From VYFG01 sp965248685 (GTDB lineage Bacteria; Pseudomonadota; Gammaproteobacteria; Arenicellales; Poriferihabitantaceae): 64,000 nucleotides of DNA. Position 1 is the stretch's first letter. Each line of letters begins with the position of its first letter. Made by a program: the position numbers and the translations under genes. Below the pieces are notes generated by a model. The model saw nothing but the letters and a program-made list of their open reading frames with translations, made no database searches and was not told the origin of the DNA. The stretch covers positions 1,116,001 to 1,180,000 of the forward strand of contig CBDFKC010000003.1 of the NCBI GenBank assembly GCA_965248685.1. Direction: 5' to 3'. This document shows, in pieces, positions 7,881 to 17,010 of this stretch.

Positions 7881-10145
7881 TCAATCGTTGCGATATCGTT
7901 CCAGGTTAACCAGGCAACTATGTGCGCTACTGCCCTGCCCAAGGCGCGAGGTGCCAATATCCTGGGTTAGCGTATTCGGATTACCCTGACCATCAATGCC
8001 TTCGCTGTCTGGTGAAAACCACGCCCCCGTTGCCAGTGCAACCACGCCTTCCAGGATATCAGAACTGATTCGAGCCCGGGCCAAACAGGCGCCACGTTGA
8101 TTAAATACCCGCACCAAATCGCCATCAGAGACCAATTTTCGCCTGGCATCTGCCGGGTTAATTGTTATTGGCGTCGGCCGCTCTCCAGGGATATCCGCGA
8201 TAGCGCATTCCATCTGGCTATGCAATTTATCCCCCGGTTGCGGTGACACCAGATGCAGCGGATATTGTTCTGCAGATACTGCACCCAGCCATTCCGTAGG
8301 CGCCAGCCAGCTCGCGTGACCGGGACAATCTGAATAATTGAAGCCTGCGATAGTTGTGGAAAAAATTTCTATTTTCCCCGAGGGTGTAGACAGCGGATTG
8401 CTATCTGGGTCATTTCGAAATTTTGCGAATGGTGTATGCGAAAATTCAGCACCACGTACAGGGAGATCTATCCAATTGGATTCCTTCAATTGATCATAAT
8501 TCGGCACATCGATTCCCTGTTCAATGGTATGTTTGCGAAATTCCCCATAAATGTAACGTAGCCACTCTTCACTACTGCGGTTTTCGGTGAAGTCTTCGCC
8601 GACTCCGAGGCGCTGGGCCAGCCCCGAGAAAATATCAAAGTCGTCCTTAGCCTCACTTACTGGTGGAATTAATGCGGGCATATGAAACACGTAAGAATCT
8701 CCCTGGGCCCGACCAATATCATCACGTTCGTAGGGCGTAGTTGCGGGGAAGACAATATCAGCGCGCTTCGCGGTTGCGGTCCACCACGGTTCGTGAACGA
8801 TAATGGTTTCAGGTTGCTGCCACGCCTTATTCAGTCGATTTAAATCCTGGTGGTGATGGAACGGGTTGCCGCCGCACCAGTACACCAGTTTTATATCCGG
8901 ATAGGTCAATGCCTGGCCATTAAATTCAAATGGTTTTCCAGGATCGAGTAACATGTCGGCGACTCGAGCCACTGGAATAAAATCCTTAACCGGATTATCC
9001 CCCTGGGGAAAGTCCATCCCAGCCAGCCGTTTGACCGATACCCCGACTCCACCTATGGCGCCGTATCCATATCCAATTCCGCCGCCGGGCAGCCCAATCT
9101 GGCCCAGCATGGCCGCCAGAGTGGCGGCCATCCAGAATGGTTGTTCCCCATGCTCGGCCCTCTGTAGAGACCATGCAACGGTTATTAGAGTGCGGGAGGC
9201 GGCCATGTCCCGTCCAAGTTGGCGTATATCTGTACTATCGATACCACAAATTTGGGCTGCCCATTCGGGGGATTTAGTAATACCGTCGCTATCTCCAATC
9301 AGATAACTTCTAAATTGTTCGTAGCCAACGGAACAACGTTCCAGAAAGTCGCGATCCACCAGGTTTTCCACTTCAAGCAAATAGGCGAGTCCCAGCATCA
9401 TGGCGGTATCGGTACCCGGTTTGATTGGCACCCACTCGGCGCCATCCGGGGTATCGGTGCGTTGGGGGCTGACATTGACCCGGCGAATGCCGCGTTGTTC
9501 AAATTTTTCAAACCAGCTATTGGTCTCATGGTGAGTTACTCCACCCATGCTGACCTGAGAGTTTTTGGGGTTGATACCGCCAAACATCACCATGGTTTTG
9601 GTGTGATCGGCGATCATTGGCCAGCTGTTGGTTTCACTCCACATTAATTTAAGGAAGTGATGTCCGAGTACATGGGGAATAATGGCCTGGGCCGCTGCTG
9701 TGCTGTAACTCGCAACCGACGATACGTAGCCACCCGCGCAATTAAGAAAGCGATGCACCTGACTCAACGCATGGTGGAATCTTCCAGCACTGGCCCAACC
9801 GTAGGAGCCACCAAAAATGCTGTTATTACCGTATTGTTTTCTGACCCGATCAATTTCTTCTGCGACAATATCCAGCGCCTGATCCCAGGGAATTTCGACG
9901 AATTCATCTTCACCGCGCAGGGCACGAGTACTGGGATCAGCTGGACCATTGTCTAACCAGCCCTTGCGTATTGCGGGTCGCCCAACCCGGGATCGGTGGT
10001 GCACCGCAGCAGGAATTAATTTGGGGATGGAAGAAGGATTGGGGTCTTTTTCGAATGCCCAGGCCCGAACTATTTTATCGCCATCAGTAGCCACGTTAAA
10101 AGCGCCCCAGTGGCTTGAAGTAACCTTTGAATGTTGCTTTTTCAT
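7881..10145 (-). CDS. Molybdopterin oxidoreductase, BisC/TorA-like (S- or N-oxide reductase)
   Basis: Bis-MGD molybdenum enzyme of the DMSO reductase family, 754 residues, about the size of biotin sulfoxide reductase. GGSYGWASAGRFHHA contains the serine expected to bind molybdenum. There is no N-terminal cysteine set for an iron-sulfur cluster and no Tat signal, so the enzyme should be cytoplasmic, as BisC is and as TorA/DorA are not. Other landmarks: WSLQRAEHGEQPFWMAATLA, YWCGGNPFHHHQDLNRLNKA and VHEPWWTATAKRADIVFPAT. Likely role: reduction of biotin or methionine sulfoxide, or of an N-oxide such as TMAO. No cytochrome or chaperone gene is next to it. Confidence 0.85.
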   Translation of the reverse strand: MKKQHSKVTSSHWGAFNVATDGDKIVRAWAFEKDPNPSSIPKLIPAAVHHRSRVGRPAIRKGWLDNGPADPSTRALRGEDEFVEIPWDQALDIVAEEIDRVRKQYGNNSIFGGSYGWASAGRFHHALSQVHRFLNCAGGYVSSVASYSTAAAQAIIPHVLGHHFLKLMWSETNSWPMIADHTKTMVMFGGINPKNSQVSMGGVTHHETNSWFEKFEQRGIRRVNVSPQRTDTPDGAEWVPIKPGTDTAMMLGLAYLLEVENLVDRDFLERCSVGYEQFRSYLIGDSDGITKSPEWAAQICGIDSTDIRQLGRDMAASRTLITVAWSLQRAEHGEQPFWMAATLAAMLGQIGLPGGGIGYGYGAIGGVGVSVKRLAGMDFPQGDNPVKDFIPVARVADMLLDPGKPFEFNGQALTYPDIKLVYWCGGNPFHHHQDLNRLNKAWQQPETIIVHEPWWTATAKRADIVFPATTPYERDDIGRAQGDSYVFHMPALIPPVSEAKDDFDIFSGLAQRLGVGEDFTENRSSEEWLRYIYGEFRKHTIEQGIDVPNYDQLKESNWIDLPVRGAEFSHTPFAKFRNDPDSNPLSTPSGKIEIFSTTIAGFNYSDCPGHASWLAPTEWLGAVSAEQYPLHLVSPQPGDKLHSQMECAIADIPGERPTPITINPADARRKLVSDGDLVRVFNQRGACLARARISSDILEGVVALATGAWFSPDSEGIDGQGNPNTLTQDIGTSRLGQGSSAHSCLVNLERYRND

Positions 10146-10391
10146 TGTCTAAAAATTAACTTCGGATAGCCTGTTGATCTGGATCAGATCCGGCAATCAG
10201 CGAAACAACCGATTTGCGATAGAGATTATTGGTTACCAACCTGGAATGGGCTAGGCTAGCCGAGAACACAGTATACTAATTCATCTTTCCAGTGTGGTAG
10301 TAATCTCCTGATTCCATATGGCCATCTGCTGCCGCCGAGTCTTGCCTATGGTTCTGCCACCGGAAAATACTAGTTACCCGGACTAAAATAA

Positions 10392-11567
10392 ATGACAACC
10401 ATCAATCTTCTCGACCCACAGGACTGGACATTTCCGGTTCCCATTACTTATGGCCCCGGACGATTATCCGAACTTCCGTCACTATGTCTCGATGCGGGTA
10501 CCAGGCGTCCGTTGGTTGTAACCGACAGAGGGAGTAAAAATTTACCCTATCTGGCGGACATCCAAAAATACCTGACTAATGCTGGGCTGGTTCCAGGAGT
10601 TTACGCTGGAATTTCTCCTAATCCACGGGATGATGAGATTGTAGCTGGTAAAGTACAATTCAAATCAGGAAATCATGACGGCGTCATTGCTCTGGGTGGG
10701 GGCAGCGGAATGGACGGCGGTAAAGCCGTCTGCCTGACCGCAACCAACGATATCGGTATCGCCGAATTCAACTATGACAATCCGCCTCCGGATATGTCCG
10801 GTAGGACCAAATTCCCACCGTTAATTTGCATTCCAACCACGGCGGGAACCGGCGGAGAAACCGAAAGCACCGCCATGATTACCGATACCCGGCATTTGAT
10901 GAAGTATTGTAGCTGGCACCCGGATCTCAAACCGCACACCGCACTTTTGGATCCGGAAATTACTGTGGGACTTCCGACTAACCTGACAGCATGGACGGGT
11001 TGTGATGCCATGATACATGCCATTGAAGGTTATTGTGTTCCAGCATTTCATCCGCTTTGTGATGGTGCTGCGCTGGAAGGATTGAAACTGATTCACCAGT
11101 GGCTGCCAATCGCTACCGGCAATCCGGCGAATCTTGAGGCCAGGGGAGGCATGTTGGTCGGGTCTTGCCTGGCAGGAATATCCTTTCTCAAGGGGCTTGG
11201 CATGGTGCATGCGATCAGTCATATGGTTGGGGCTGAGTTCGATACTCATCATGGCTTGACTAACGCTGTGGTATTGCCCGTCGTCCTTAAATTCAATCAA
11301 GATGCGATTGCGGATAAAGTCGAGCCTATGGCCAATGCAATGGGTTTGATTGATACCACGTTCGATGGATTCTACGCAGCGGTCTGCGAGCGCCTGGACC
11401 AACTTGAGATTCCGAGAACGCTGGCGGATATTGGAGTGCCGCTAGACTGCGCAAGCAACATTGCCGGAAAGGCTTTGCAGGATTCCGCTGCCACTACTAA
11501 TCCGCGTTCGGCGTCAATTGAGGAAACCGAAGAACTGATTAATCAGGCGATCAGAGTCGGTAGATAG
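10392..11567 (+). CDS. Iron-containing alcohol dehydrogenase
   Basis: Group III (Fe-ADH) dehydrogenase of 391 residues that oxidises an alcohol or reduces an aldehyde with NAD(P). The nucleotide-binding motif is GGGSGMDGGKAV, and the family signature with the metal histidine is FDTHHGLTNAVVLPVVLKF. PTTAGTGGETESTAMITD is the usual substrate/phosphate loop. It is convergent with the Rieske oxygenase gene 17 bp downstream and preceded by about 245 bp of non-coding DNA. Substrate is unknown. Confidence 0.9.
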   Translation: MTTINLLDPQDWTFPVPITYGPGRLSELPSLCLDAGTRRPLVVTDRGSKNLPYLADIQKYLTNAGLVPGVYAGISPNPRDDEIVAGKVQFKSGNHDGVIALGGGSGMDGGKAVCLTATNDIGIAEFNYDNPPPDMSGRTKFPPLICIPTTAGTGGETESTAMITDTRHLMKYCSWHPDLKPHTALLDPEITVGLPTNLTAWTGCDAMIHAIEGYCVPAFHPLCDGAALEGLKLIHQWLPIATGNPANLEARGGMLVGSCLAGISFLKGLGMVHAISHMVGAEFDTHHGLTNAVVLPVVLKFNQDAIADKVEPMANAMGLIDTTFDGFYAAVCERLDQLEIPRTLADIGVPLDCASNIAGKALQDSAATTNPRSASIEETEELINQAIRVGR

Positions 11568-11584
11568 GGCGCCAGTGTGGATCA

Positions 11585-12766
11585 CTATTCCATTTGATTT
11601 CTTATCCAGTCATGAAACCCTTTGACATAGTGTTCTTCCGGCATTAGAACACCCTGGTCAAATTTCCTTGAGTGAATGCCGCGCTGGTTGAGTTCAGATG
11701 CTGCGGCGTCTTGTTGCATGACCAGGATGGCGAAATCGGTGATATTTTTCAGATCGCTTTGGTTTTGCTCCAGAGCTTCTGGTAACACCAGCCATTCCAC
11801 CGAAATTTCAGTTTGTTCCGGACCGGTGGGAAGAATTCGCACGGTCCGCATATAGTCCACATGGGCAGCGATAAATACCGAAGGCAGGCTGACAAAATAG
11901 CTTTGTCCCCGCTCCACTTCCTGGGTGGTCAAGCCCTGAAAAGTCTGCGTCATTGCATCGCCATTCATTGACCAGCTGGATGCACCAGCGCGCAGTCCAC
12001 CAATATGTTGCGGATCGTCGCTTTCCTGATGCAATGGCCAATTGGGCTCATCCCGATAGTAGGATATGCGGCGACCATATATAGGTACCAGTTCGGACAG
12101 CTCGGGATGAATATTGGGGCAGTGCAGGCATTCATTAAAATTTTCCCAGAAAATCTTCCAATTACATTGCATGCTCTTTTCCCAGGTATGCGCAACCACC
12201 AGTTCTTCCATGGGCCAGTTGGCAGTGCGATCACTATCCCGACTGAAGCTATGTTCCAGATCGACGGGATTGTCAGAAAGGCAAATAAAAACGCCGCCCC
12301 GCCATTCTTTGACTGAAATCTGAAAAAGAGGAAAGTCTTGTTTATCAAAGTCTTTGGCCTCGGCATGGGAAGAGGTGGCCACTAATTTACCATCCAGACT
12401 ATATGCCCATTGATGATAGGGGCAGCGAATCAGGCGATTGGGAAATTTCCCCTGTTTCGCCTCGCACACAACTGATCCTCGATGACGGCAAGTGTTATGA
12501 AATCCACGCAACACACCATTTTCATCCCGCACTAGAAAAACCTCCTGGGTTCCGATGGTGAAGCTGCGAAATGATCGGGGTTGCTTTAGAGTACTGGCGT
12601 GACACAGGTATATCCATTGCTGGTAAAAGATCCTGTCGAGCTCCTGGAGATGCCAGTCCCGGTCGTAATACCAACTCGCGGGGAGTGACGGCGTAGACTT
12701 GGCTAACCCGTCGAAGTCTTCATCCCCTTTAAGTTTGCGAATACGAGGGTGGTGTGGTTTGGTCAT
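11585..12766 (-). CDS. Rieske non-haem iron oxygenase, GbcA-like
   Basis: Ring-hydroxylating-type oxygenase alpha subunit of 393 residues. The Rieske 2Fe-2S ligands are in CRHRGSVVC and RCPYHQW (C-x-H...C-x2-H). The mononuclear iron site includes ENFNECLHCPNIHPEL, the pattern seen in glycine betaine monooxygenase GbcA and related quaternary-amine demethylases such as stachydrine or carnitine oxygenases. This fits the osmolyte theme of the region. No reductase (GbcB) gene adjoins it, so a reductase must come from elsewhere. It is divergent from the FAD oxidoreductase at 13229 across 460 bp. Confidence 0.82.
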   Translation of the reverse strand: MTKPHHPRIRKLKGDEDFDGLAKSTPSLPASWYYDRDWHLQELDRIFYQQWIYLCHASTLKQPRSFRSFTIGTQEVFLVRDENGVLRGFHNTCRHRGSVVCEAKQGKFPNRLIRCPYHQWAYSLDGKLVATSSHAEAKDFDKQDFPLFQISVKEWRGGVFICLSDNPVDLEHSFSRDSDRTANWPMEELVVAHTWEKSMQCNWKIFWENFNECLHCPNIHPELSELVPIYGRRISYYRDEPNWPLHQESDDPQHIGGLRAGASSWSMNGDAMTQTFQGLTTQEVERGQSYFVSLPSVFIAAHVDYMRTVRILPTGPEQTEISVEWLVLPEALEQNQSDLKNITDFAILVMQQDAAASELNQRGIHSRKFDQGVLMPEEHYVKGFHDWIRNQME

Positions 12767-13228
12767 GTCATTGATGAAATTTGATCCAGATGAAATCCAA
12801 AAATCTACCGCAGAAGTTTAATCGAGAATTCTACCCGGTTGGCAACAAAATGGCGGGTATAGAATCAATTAACCCGCAAAAACAAGATGTACCTAATCTA
12901 CTATACTAGCCCGAACATTTCATAAAGGCGGACACCGATTAACTAAAAGCTAAAATGAATCAGAGTCATAGGACAGTTTTTAGGCAAAACTTGCTGGTAC
13001 ACTTTGTCCTTCTGGATTTAAGCGCCAATCTGGCGTCGCATCTTGAACGATCGACCTCGAACCATAGCTACGGCTATGCTTCATCGTCCGATAGTCCAAC
13101 CTGCTTAACCAGCTTGTCTCTAAATTCCAGACCTTTATAAAATTTCCGGGCTAGGCGTTTTGTCGTGCCGATTCAGACAGGCTCGAATCAATTTAATACC
13201 GGTTGATTAACTGAATTATCTGTACAGT
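12767..13228. other. Divergent intergenic region between Rieske oxygenase and FAD oxidoreductase
   Basis: 462 bp that must hold promoters for both flanking genes. It also holds the imperfect palindrome listed at 13011-13131. A 61-codon plus-strand frame at 12955-13140 runs through that palindrome and is not regarded as a gene. Confidence 0.5.
13011..13131. repeat. Imperfect 121-bp palindrome (REP-like candidate)
   Basis: The ends are TCTGGATTTA (13011-13020) and TAAATTCCAGA (13121-13131), complementary apart from one extra base. The exact centre holds CATAGC-TACG-GCTATG (13063-13078). In between, the arms match in blocks. The symmetry about position 13071 argues for a single stem-loop unit, possibly a dispersed intergenic repeat, but only this copy is present in the window. 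Confidence 0.5.
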
Positions 13229-14539
13229 ATGACCTTCAAGCTTAGTCAGGATCGCAGTGATACTGAAAATTATCCGAGCTCCTACTACCATGCCAGTGCC
13301 AATCCGCAGGTCGAGCTCTCGCCTTTAGACCGGTCTGCGCGAGCAGATGTTTGTATTATTGGCGGTGGATATACCGGACTGTCGTCAGCATTACATTTAG
13401 CCAGACGGGGGTATGACGTCGTATTGCTGGAAGCTCGCAAGCCGGGTTGGGGTGCCTCAGGGCGTAATGGCGGGCAAATGTGTAGCGGCCAGAGGCAGGA
13501 TCAAATCAGCTTGGGCAAATTGGTGGGGGAATCTAATTCGGCGGACCTATGGGGTCTGGCGGAAGATGCCAAGGACCTGGTGAAACACCTGATCGCGACT
13601 CATGGAATTCAGTGTAATCTGAAGCCGGGAATCGCCCATCCAGACCATAAACCGGGATACGTTGAAGAGACTCGGCGATATGTTGATTATCTGCATCAAC
13701 AGTATGGCTATCACGATATCCAATACCTGGCCAAAGAAGAAATGGCCGAATTGGTTGGTAGCGATGGTTATTTCGGCGGAACCCTCGATATGGGCGCAGG
13801 GCACCTGCATCCACTCAACTATGCGCTGGGACTTGCCGACGCTGCCATTCAGGCTGGTGCAAAAATTCATCGGTCGACAATAGTTGAAGGATATGAGGAA
13901 GGGCCGCTCAATCGCGTTATGACTTCCAGAGGAATTGTCGAAGCCGACAGTGTAATTCTGGCCTGCAATGGATATCTCGGGAATCTGGACAAGCGGCTCA
14001 CCGGAAAAATTATGCCGATCAACAATTTTATTGTTGCCACTGAACCGTTGAGTGAGGACCAGTTAAATCGGATTAACCCTCGTGACGTCGCGATAGCGGA
14101 TTCACGGTTTGTGGTGAACTATTACCGACTTTCCCAAGACAAGCGGTTGTTATTTGGCGGCGGAGAAAACTATCGACAGAATTTCCCTTCCGACATTGCA
14201 AAACTGGTACGTAAACCCATGCAACGTGTCTACCCGGAGCTCTCCAATATTGGTATCGATTACGCCTGGGGCGGCACCCTGGCGGTTACGTTAAATCGAA
14301 TGCCCCATTTTGGTCGACTCGGCACCAACAATACCTATTTTGCGCAGGGCTATTCAGGGCAGGGCGTAGCTATGGCAACCCTCGCAGGAAAATTAATGGC
14401 CGACGCAGTTGCCGGCGAAGCAGAAAGCTTTGATTTATTCGGCAAAATTCCTATGCCCAACTTTCCCGGCGGTAACCTGCTCCGCTGGCCCGCACTGGTA
14501 CTGGGGATGACCTACTACGCACTCCGCGATCGTCTCTAG
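13229..14539 (+). CDS. FAD-dependent amine oxidoreductase (DAO family, PuuB/OrdL-like)
   Basis: 436-residue flavoprotein of the D-amino-acid-oxidase fold. The dinucleotide motif is CIIGGGYTGLSSALHLARRG, ending in the acidic VVLLEA, and GWGASGRNGGQM is the second FAD signature. RMPHFGRLGTNNTYFAQGYS and GQGVAMATLAGKLMADAV form the C-terminal FAD loop. The overall pattern matches gamma-glutamylputrescine oxidoreductase and related secondary-amine oxidases, so it probably oxidises an amine to an aldehyde or imine. Its last 51 codons are duplicated just downstream. An oxidative demethylation partner role with the divergent Rieske gene is possible but unproven. Confidence 0.85.
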   Translation: MTFKLSQDRSDTENYPSSYYHASANPQVELSPLDRSARADVCIIGGGYTGLSSALHLARRGYDVVLLEARKPGWGASGRNGGQMCSGQRQDQISLGKLVGESNSADLWGLAEDAKDLVKHLIATHGIQCNLKPGIAHPDHKPGYVEETRRYVDYLHQQYGYHDIQYLAKEEMAELVGSDGYFGGTLDMGAGHLHPLNYALGLADAAIQAGAKIHRSTIVEGYEEGPLNRVMTSRGIVEADSVILACNGYLGNLDKRLTGKIMPINNFIVATEPLSEDQLNRINPRDVAIADSRFVVNYYRLSQDKRLLFGGGENYRQNFPSDIAKLVRKPMQRVYPELSNIGIDYAWGGTLAVTLNRMPHFGRLGTNNTYFAQGYSGQGVAMATLAGKLMADAVAGEAESFDLFGKIPMPNFPGGNLLRWPALVLGMTYYALRDRL

Positions 14540-14895
14540 CAATTGTCCGGTCAAAAGATCGGGGTCGGTGTAAAAATTATCCGGCAATGTCCAGGGTAAA
14601 TAATTTCTACACCGACCCCGATTTATTCGCAGGAAAATTAATGGCCGACGCAGTTGCCGGCGAAGCAGAAAGCTTTGATTTATTTGGCAAAATTCCTATG
14701 CCCAACTTTCCCGGCGGTAACCTGCTCCGCTGGCCCGCACTGGTACTGGGGATGACCTACTACGCACTCCGCGATCGTCTCTAGCAATTGTCCGGTCAAA
14801 AGATCGGGGTCGGTGTAGAAATAAAGATCGGGGTCGGTGTAGAAATTATCCGGCAATGTCCAGGGTAAATAATTTCTACACTGACCCCGATTTAT
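14382..14895. repeat. Tandem duplication of the oxidoreductase 3' end plus palindrome
   Basis: 14382-14626 is repeated at 14627-14895. The first copy is the end of the FAD oxidoreductase gene with its stop codon and the following palindrome; the second carries the same sequence. In the duplicated coding part I see one change (TTATTCGG versus TTATTTGG). The second copy has an extra 23-bp left arm of the palindrome inserted. Near-identity means the event is recent, or could be an assembly error at the palindromes. Confidence 0.85.
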
Positions 14896-14955
14896 TGGCA
14901 ATGTCCAGGGTAAATAATTTCTACACTGACCCCGATTTATTGACCCCGATTTATT
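14557..14955. repeat. Cluster of REP-like palindromes
   Basis: The unit is an inverted repeat with left arm ATCGGGGTCGGTGTAGAAAT and right arm ATTTCTACACCGACCCCGAT, separated by a spacer containing CCGGCAATGTCCAGGG. One full unit lies at 14557-14623. From 14800 on there are two left arms, then two right-arm copies with spacer (to 14940) and a short right-arm fragment to 14955. Arms of the ggggtc...gacccc type are typical of REP elements moved by RAYT (Y1) transposases; no transposase gene is in this window. They may also end transcription of the two convergent genes. Confidence 0.75.
14627..14784 (+). pseudogene. Duplicated C-terminal fragment of the FAD oxidoreductase
   Basis: Encodes the same last 51 residues as the gene at 13229 (from AGKLMADAVAGEAESFDLF to the final ALRDRL) with a silent difference only. 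It has no FAD motif and no plausible start; the frame opens inside the palindrome (14587). It is a by-product of the tandem duplication, not a separate gene. Confidence 0.85.
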
Positions 14956-14982
14956 ACCTTACTTACGGCAGAAAAGTAGTCG

Positions 14983-15927
14983 TCAAACCGGTAATATTGG
15001 TTCACCGGTAATGACATTGGACGGTTGACCGTCTACACCAACTGGGGTGACACCATTCAAAGTGACCCGATAAAACTCTCTATCGAAATCGGTATCATAA
15101 ACATCCCTGATCGCGAGATGCTGGGTTGATCGATTATCCCAGAAAGCGATACTGCCGGGTTCCCACCTAAAGCGCACAGTAAAATTTGCGCGCACACAGT
15201 GTTCCCATAAAAACTCCAGCAGGTTATCGCTTTCCCTGGGGGATAATCCAACGATTTCTTTAACGAATTCCTGATTGGTGTAAAGCGCGTGTTCGCCCGT
15301 TTCGGGGTGCACAGTTACCAGCGGATGCTCGGTCTGACGGGGGTTTCTGTTGACCATAATATTGTAGTCACGGGATTTTTCATCGTCTCCCACGGCGTCC
15401 TTGATTCGATGCACCGCGCGCAATGTCGATAGAAACTTCTGCATCGTCGGTGACAAATCTTGAAACGCGGCAACCATGTTTGTGAACTGGGTATCACCGC
15501 CATAGGGTGGCACCACCACGCCGCGAAGAATTGAGGCAAATGGCGGATTGATTGCCGAAGTAATATCGGTATGCCAGTCTGTCCAAACCCGAACCGCAGA
15601 GGGTCGCCCGGCGAATGCAGTGCGATGTTTGGTGACGGGGTATATCTCCGGATACTCGGCGTCCGAACCAAATATAATATGCCCGGGAGTCAGCTCGCCA
15701 AATTGTCGGGCAAACTCAATATGTTGTTTATGACTGAGATGTTGGTTTCGAAAAAATACAACCTTCCACTTGAGCAGCGCCTGTCGGATGGCATTTATCT
15801 GGCTTGCCGGTAGTGGGCGGGAGAGATCCACTCCTGCAATCTCCGCACCGATATGCACCGTTGTCGGTTTAACTTCCAGGCCAGTTTCGCTGTCAGGCAA
15901 ATTCTCGATGGTTTCCGGTAATATCAT
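14983..15927 (-). CDS. TauD/TfdA-family 2-oxoglutarate dioxygenase
   Basis: Fe(II)/2-oxoglutarate-dependent dioxygenase of about 314 residues. The iron triad is the HTD of VWTDWHTDIT and the later His of NRSTQHLAIRDV; the 2-oxoglutarate arginine is in DREFYRVTLNG. VVPPYGGDTQFTNMVAAF is typical of TauD. Known members release sulfite from taurine or cleave other sulfonates, herbicide ethers or quaternary amines (gamma-butyrobetaine branch is more distant). The frame extends three codons to a TTG at 15936; the ATG at 15927 is preferred. It stands upstream of no transporter, so the substrate is open. Confidence 0.88.
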   Translation of the reverse strand: MILPETIENLPDSETGLEVKPTTVHIGAEIAGVDLSRPLPASQINAIRQALLKWKVVFFRNQHLSHKQHIEFARQFGELTPGHIIFGSDAEYPEIYPVTKHRTAFAGRPSAVRVWTDWHTDITSAINPPFASILRGVVVPPYGGDTQFTNMVAAFQDLSPTMQKFLSTLRAVHRIKDAVGDDEKSRDYNIMVNRNPRQTEHPLVTVHPETGEHALYTNQEFVKEIVGLSPRESDNLLEFLWEHCVRANFTVRFRWEPGSIAFWDNRSTQHLAIRDVYDTDFDREFYRVTLNGVTPVGVDGQPSNVITGEPILPV

Positions 15928-15996
15928 AGAACCCAATGCTTTGGTGTCAATAATGAAGTGTTCTAATGCAGGCTAGAAGCAGAGTGAAAACGAGAA

Positions 15997-16767
15997 TCAC
16001 TCCCGAAAAGACGAGTCCTGCTGGTCCAGCATGGACTTCAAATATTCGAAATGCCCATTGGCCAAACCTTTGATATAGGGTTCCCAGCCTCTTGCCGTGT
16101 GTTCGGCCAATTGGTCTGACATAATATTTAGTGGTTGCCCGGTTGAATAAGCGAGCACCATGGTTTTGGCGGCGCGCTCTAGGTAATACAGTTCTTCAAA
16201 GGCTTCGGCTACCGACTCGCCTACCACAGTGACACCGTGGTTTCCCATCACCATGACTTTCTTATTACCAAGGGCGTTGGCGATACGAATTCCTTCTTCC
16301 GCATCATCGGCCATACCTCCGTAATCCAGATCAATTGCCATTCGATTAAAGTATTTGGCGGTGTTCTGGTCTATGGGTTTGATCTCAGGGTCTTTTAATC
16401 CACACAGGGCTGTGGCGTAGGGCGGGTGGCAATGCAATATGACTTTGGCCTGGGGTACCTGGGCATGTACCGAACCATGAATACACCAGGCGGTAGCGTC
16501 AGGCGCATTCTCGCGATTCATCACCTGGTCATCATCGGTGTTCAGTAACAAGAGCTCACTGGCTTTTATTTTTGCAAAGTGTTGCCACTTTGGGTTGAGT
16601 AAAAAAGATTTTCCGTCTGTGCCTACGACAGCACTGAAATGATTTCCTACCGACTCATGCCAGTCGAAATATACCGCGAGGCGAAACGCGGCAGCCAGAT
16701 CGACCCGTAAGGTCCATTCGTTAGTATCAAATTCTTTACTCGGTATTTGGCTAGGTGCTGTTGCCAT
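15997..16767 (-). CDS. Class II aldolase/adducin-family protein
   Basis: About 256 residues. The zinc site is made by HCHPPYATALCG and the His of MGNHGVTVVGESVAEAFEEL; YYLERAAKTMVLAYSTG is the usual helix after it. Enzymes of this family are fuculose/rhamnulose-phosphate aldolases or decarboxylases, but many in amine and sugar-acid clusters are uncharacterised. The ATG at 16767 is chosen because GAGGATGAC lies directly before it; the frame is open for 16 further codons. It lies in the same direction as the TauD gene, 69 bp upstream of it, so the two may be co-transcribed. Confidence 0.85.
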   Translation of the reverse strand: MATAPSQIPSKEFDTNEWTLRVDLAAAFRLAVYFDWHESVGNHFSAVVGTDGKSFLLNPKWQHFAKIKASELLLLNTDDDQVMNRENAPDATAWCIHGSVHAQVPQAKVILHCHPPYATALCGLKDPEIKPIDQNTAKYFNRMAIDLDYGGMADDAEEGIRIANALGNKKVMVMGNHGVTVVGESVAEAFEELYYLERAAKTMVLAYSTGQPLNIMSDQLAEHTARGWEPYIKGLANGHFEYLKSMLDQQDSSFRE

Positions 16768-17010
16768 GTCATCCTCTGCAGGTGGGCTGATTACTCGTAA
16801 AGAAAATATCACCATGCAAGGTCACTTTACAATCGTTAATTTGCTTTCAAGCAAACGAGATTTCATCGACGCACCACTCAATCGGGTGGTCAACTGGTTT
16901 AAGGTGGGACTTTCGTGGCTCAGGCGCAAGCTGTTATCTTGCTATTTTTCCTTATCTTAATTTGGTCTAATTTTGAGTATGATTGTTTCTCCTAAATGAA
17001 ATAAATCAGG

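Noticed and set aside
12955..13140. 61-codon open frame
   Set aside because: It lies across the palindrome and has no ribosome site; its composition reflects the repeat.
14557..14955. CRISPR array
   Set aside because: Repeats are palindromic arms with the same spacer each time; spacers are not unique and there are no cas genes.
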